A stretch of DNA of 5,038 nt from Actinomycetota bacterium (GTDB taxonomy: Bacteria > Actinomycetota > Actinomycetes > JACCUZ01), in assembly GCA_030841195.1 (NCBI GenBank), contig JAVEDA010000395.1:1-5038 (forward strand). Reading direction: 5' to 3'. The position numbers and the translations under genes are program-made. This document shows positions 4,299 through 5,038 of the stretch, in pieces (the first letter of the stretch is position 1; every line of letters starts with the position of its first letter). The notes under the pieces are model-generated. The model searched no databases and was not told the origin of the DNA. It saw only the letters and a list, made by a program, of their open reading frames with translations.

Positions 4299-5038
4299 AT
4301 GGCCGACTTCCACCAGCAGGACCTCGCCGACTCCGCATTCGAGCAGGTCCACCTGCAGCGGGCCAGGTTCCACCAGGTCCACCTCAACGACGCCGACTTC
4401 AACGACGTCGACCTGACCGGCGCCCGGTTCCGCGAGGTCTTCTTCAAGGACGTCGTGATGCGCGGCGCCGGGTTCGTCAACGTGCGGATCGAGGGCGAGA
4501 TCGAGGGCAGCCTGACCGTCAACGGCGTGGACGTCGCACCGCTGGTCCAGGCCGAGCTGGAGCGGCGCGAGCCCGACCTGGCGAAGATGCGACCCACCGA
4601 CCCGGACGGGTTCCGGGACGCGTGGGACACCCTCGAGCGGCTGTGGGCCGCCACCGTCGAGCGCGCCCGGGCGCTGCCGGCGGCCGCGCTGCACGAGTCG
4701 GTCGACGGCGAGTGGTCGTTCATCGAGACGCTGCGGCACCTGTCGTTCGCGACCGAGTGCTGGCTGCTCCGCGCGATCCTCGGCGACCCCAGGCCATACG
4801 CACCCCTGTCGCTGAAGCCGCGGGACCTGATGCCCGGCACCGAGGGCGTGCCGGGCGACCGCGCCACGCGGCCGTCCCTGGACGAGGCCCTCGCACTGCG
4901 GCTGGACCGGCAGGCGGCGGTCCGCCGGTACGTCGACACCCTCGACGACGCGACCCTCGCCTCTGACACCGTCGCGGTCGAGGCCCCGGGCTGGCCGGAG
5001 CAGCGCAGCTACTCGGTGCGCGAGTGCCTGCTCACGAT
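4299..5038 (+). CDS. Pentapeptide-repeat plus DinB-like protein, C-terminus cut by window edge
   Basis: Only the first 246 codons are visible. Residues about 10-66 form a pentapeptide-repeat-like region in which every fifth residue is F, L, M or I (ADSAF EQVHL QRARF HQVHL NDADF NDVDL TGARF). A linker follows with VNGVDVAPLVQAELERR (74-90). From about 103 to the edge lies a DinB/YfiT-like helical bundle: WDTLERLW (109-116), then SFIETLRHLSFATECWLLRAILG (140-162), with H147 the likely first metal ligand, and VRECLLT at the edge. In this family the other metal-binding histidines usually come just after such a segment, so they lie outside the window. DinB_2 proteins of actinomycetes include mycothiol-dependent enzymes, but many have no known role. 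ATG 4299 is the first start in frame and is fed by a leaderless-type promoter. Function here is unknown; general thiol-transferase or stress roles are only guesses. Confidence 0.85.
   Translation, partial: MADFHQQDLADSAFEQVHLQRARFHQVHLNDADFNDVDLTGARFREVFFKDVVMRGAGFVNVRIEGEIEGSLTVNGVDVAPLVQAELERREPDLAKMRPTDPDGFRDAWDTLERLWAATVERARALPAAALHESVDGEWSFIETLRHLSFATECWLLRAILGDPRPYAPLSLKPRDLMPGTEGVPGDRATRPSLDEALALRLDRQAAVRRYVDTLDDATLASDTVAVEAPGWPEQRSYSVRECLLT
4344..4384 (+). repeat. 30-bp-period DNA repeat in the pentapeptide-repeat coding region
   Basis: CAGGTCCACCT occurs at 4344-4354 and again at 4374-4384, exactly 30 bases apart. Both copies encode QVHL at equivalent places two pentapeptides apart (residues 16-19 and 26-29). 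This suggests the repeat region grew by duplication of a ten-residue unit and has not fully diverged. Confidence 0.7.

Noticed and set aside
3008..4969. 653-codon open frame on the minus strand across the anti-sigma and DinB genes
   Set aside because: Its product is Arg/Ser/Gly-rich with no recognisable domain, and the plus-strand frames show clear families. Long antisense frames are expected at this GC content.

Overview
The window is very GC-rich, densely coding DNA. G/C-biased third codon positions, GTG starts, TAnnnT-type -10 boxes and the gene families present all point to a high-GC actinomycete (Actinomycetota). I cannot name the genus. The strongest taxonomic marker is a BldN-type ECF sigma factor followed by a membrane anti-sigma factor of the RsbN/DUF5667 type, the pair known from Streptomyces development and found more widely in actinomycetes.

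Layout. (1) Positions 1-1232, minus strand: the N-terminal 410 codons of an acyl-CoA synthetase (AMP-forming, ANL superfamily), whose C-terminus runs off the left edge. (2) Positions 1273-2157, plus strand, divergent from it: an HAD-IB family phosphatase-like hydrolase with all four HAD motifs and a C-terminal hydrophobic helix. The space between the two genes is at most about 40 bp, and a CATG at 1272-1275 holds an in-frame ATG for each strand. (3) Positions 2158-2286: the longest non-coding gap (129 bp), with a candidate promoter, two CGTCAC repeats and a strong ribosome binding site. (4) Positions 2287-2970: the BldN-like sigma factor. (5) Positions 2967-3053: a possible 28-codon ORF that joins the sigma and anti-sigma genes with ATGA overlaps at both ends. 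(6) Positions 3050-4267: the RsbN-like anti-sigma factor, with a cytoplasmic N-terminus, one membrane helix, a DUF5667 region and a long low-complexity outer tail ending in cysteine. (7) Position 4299 to the right edge: a pentapeptide-repeat plus DinB-like protein, cut by the window end. It has a good -35/-10 pair placed so that its mRNA would be leaderless.

How they work together. The sigma/anti-sigma pair is the one clear functional unit. The anti-sigma factor would hold the sigma factor at the membrane until a signal releases it. In Streptomyces this pair controls genes for aerial growth (chaplins, rodlins, bldM); the target set here is unknown. The acyl-CoA synthetase, HAD hydrolase and DinB protein look like separately transcribed neighbours, and no shared pathway is visible. 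There is no rRNA, tRNA, CRISPR array, insertion sequence or phage gene. I do not see a clearly new system. The most unusual items are the bridging micro-ORF, the shared-CATG divergent starts and the two leaderless-type promoters of similar design.
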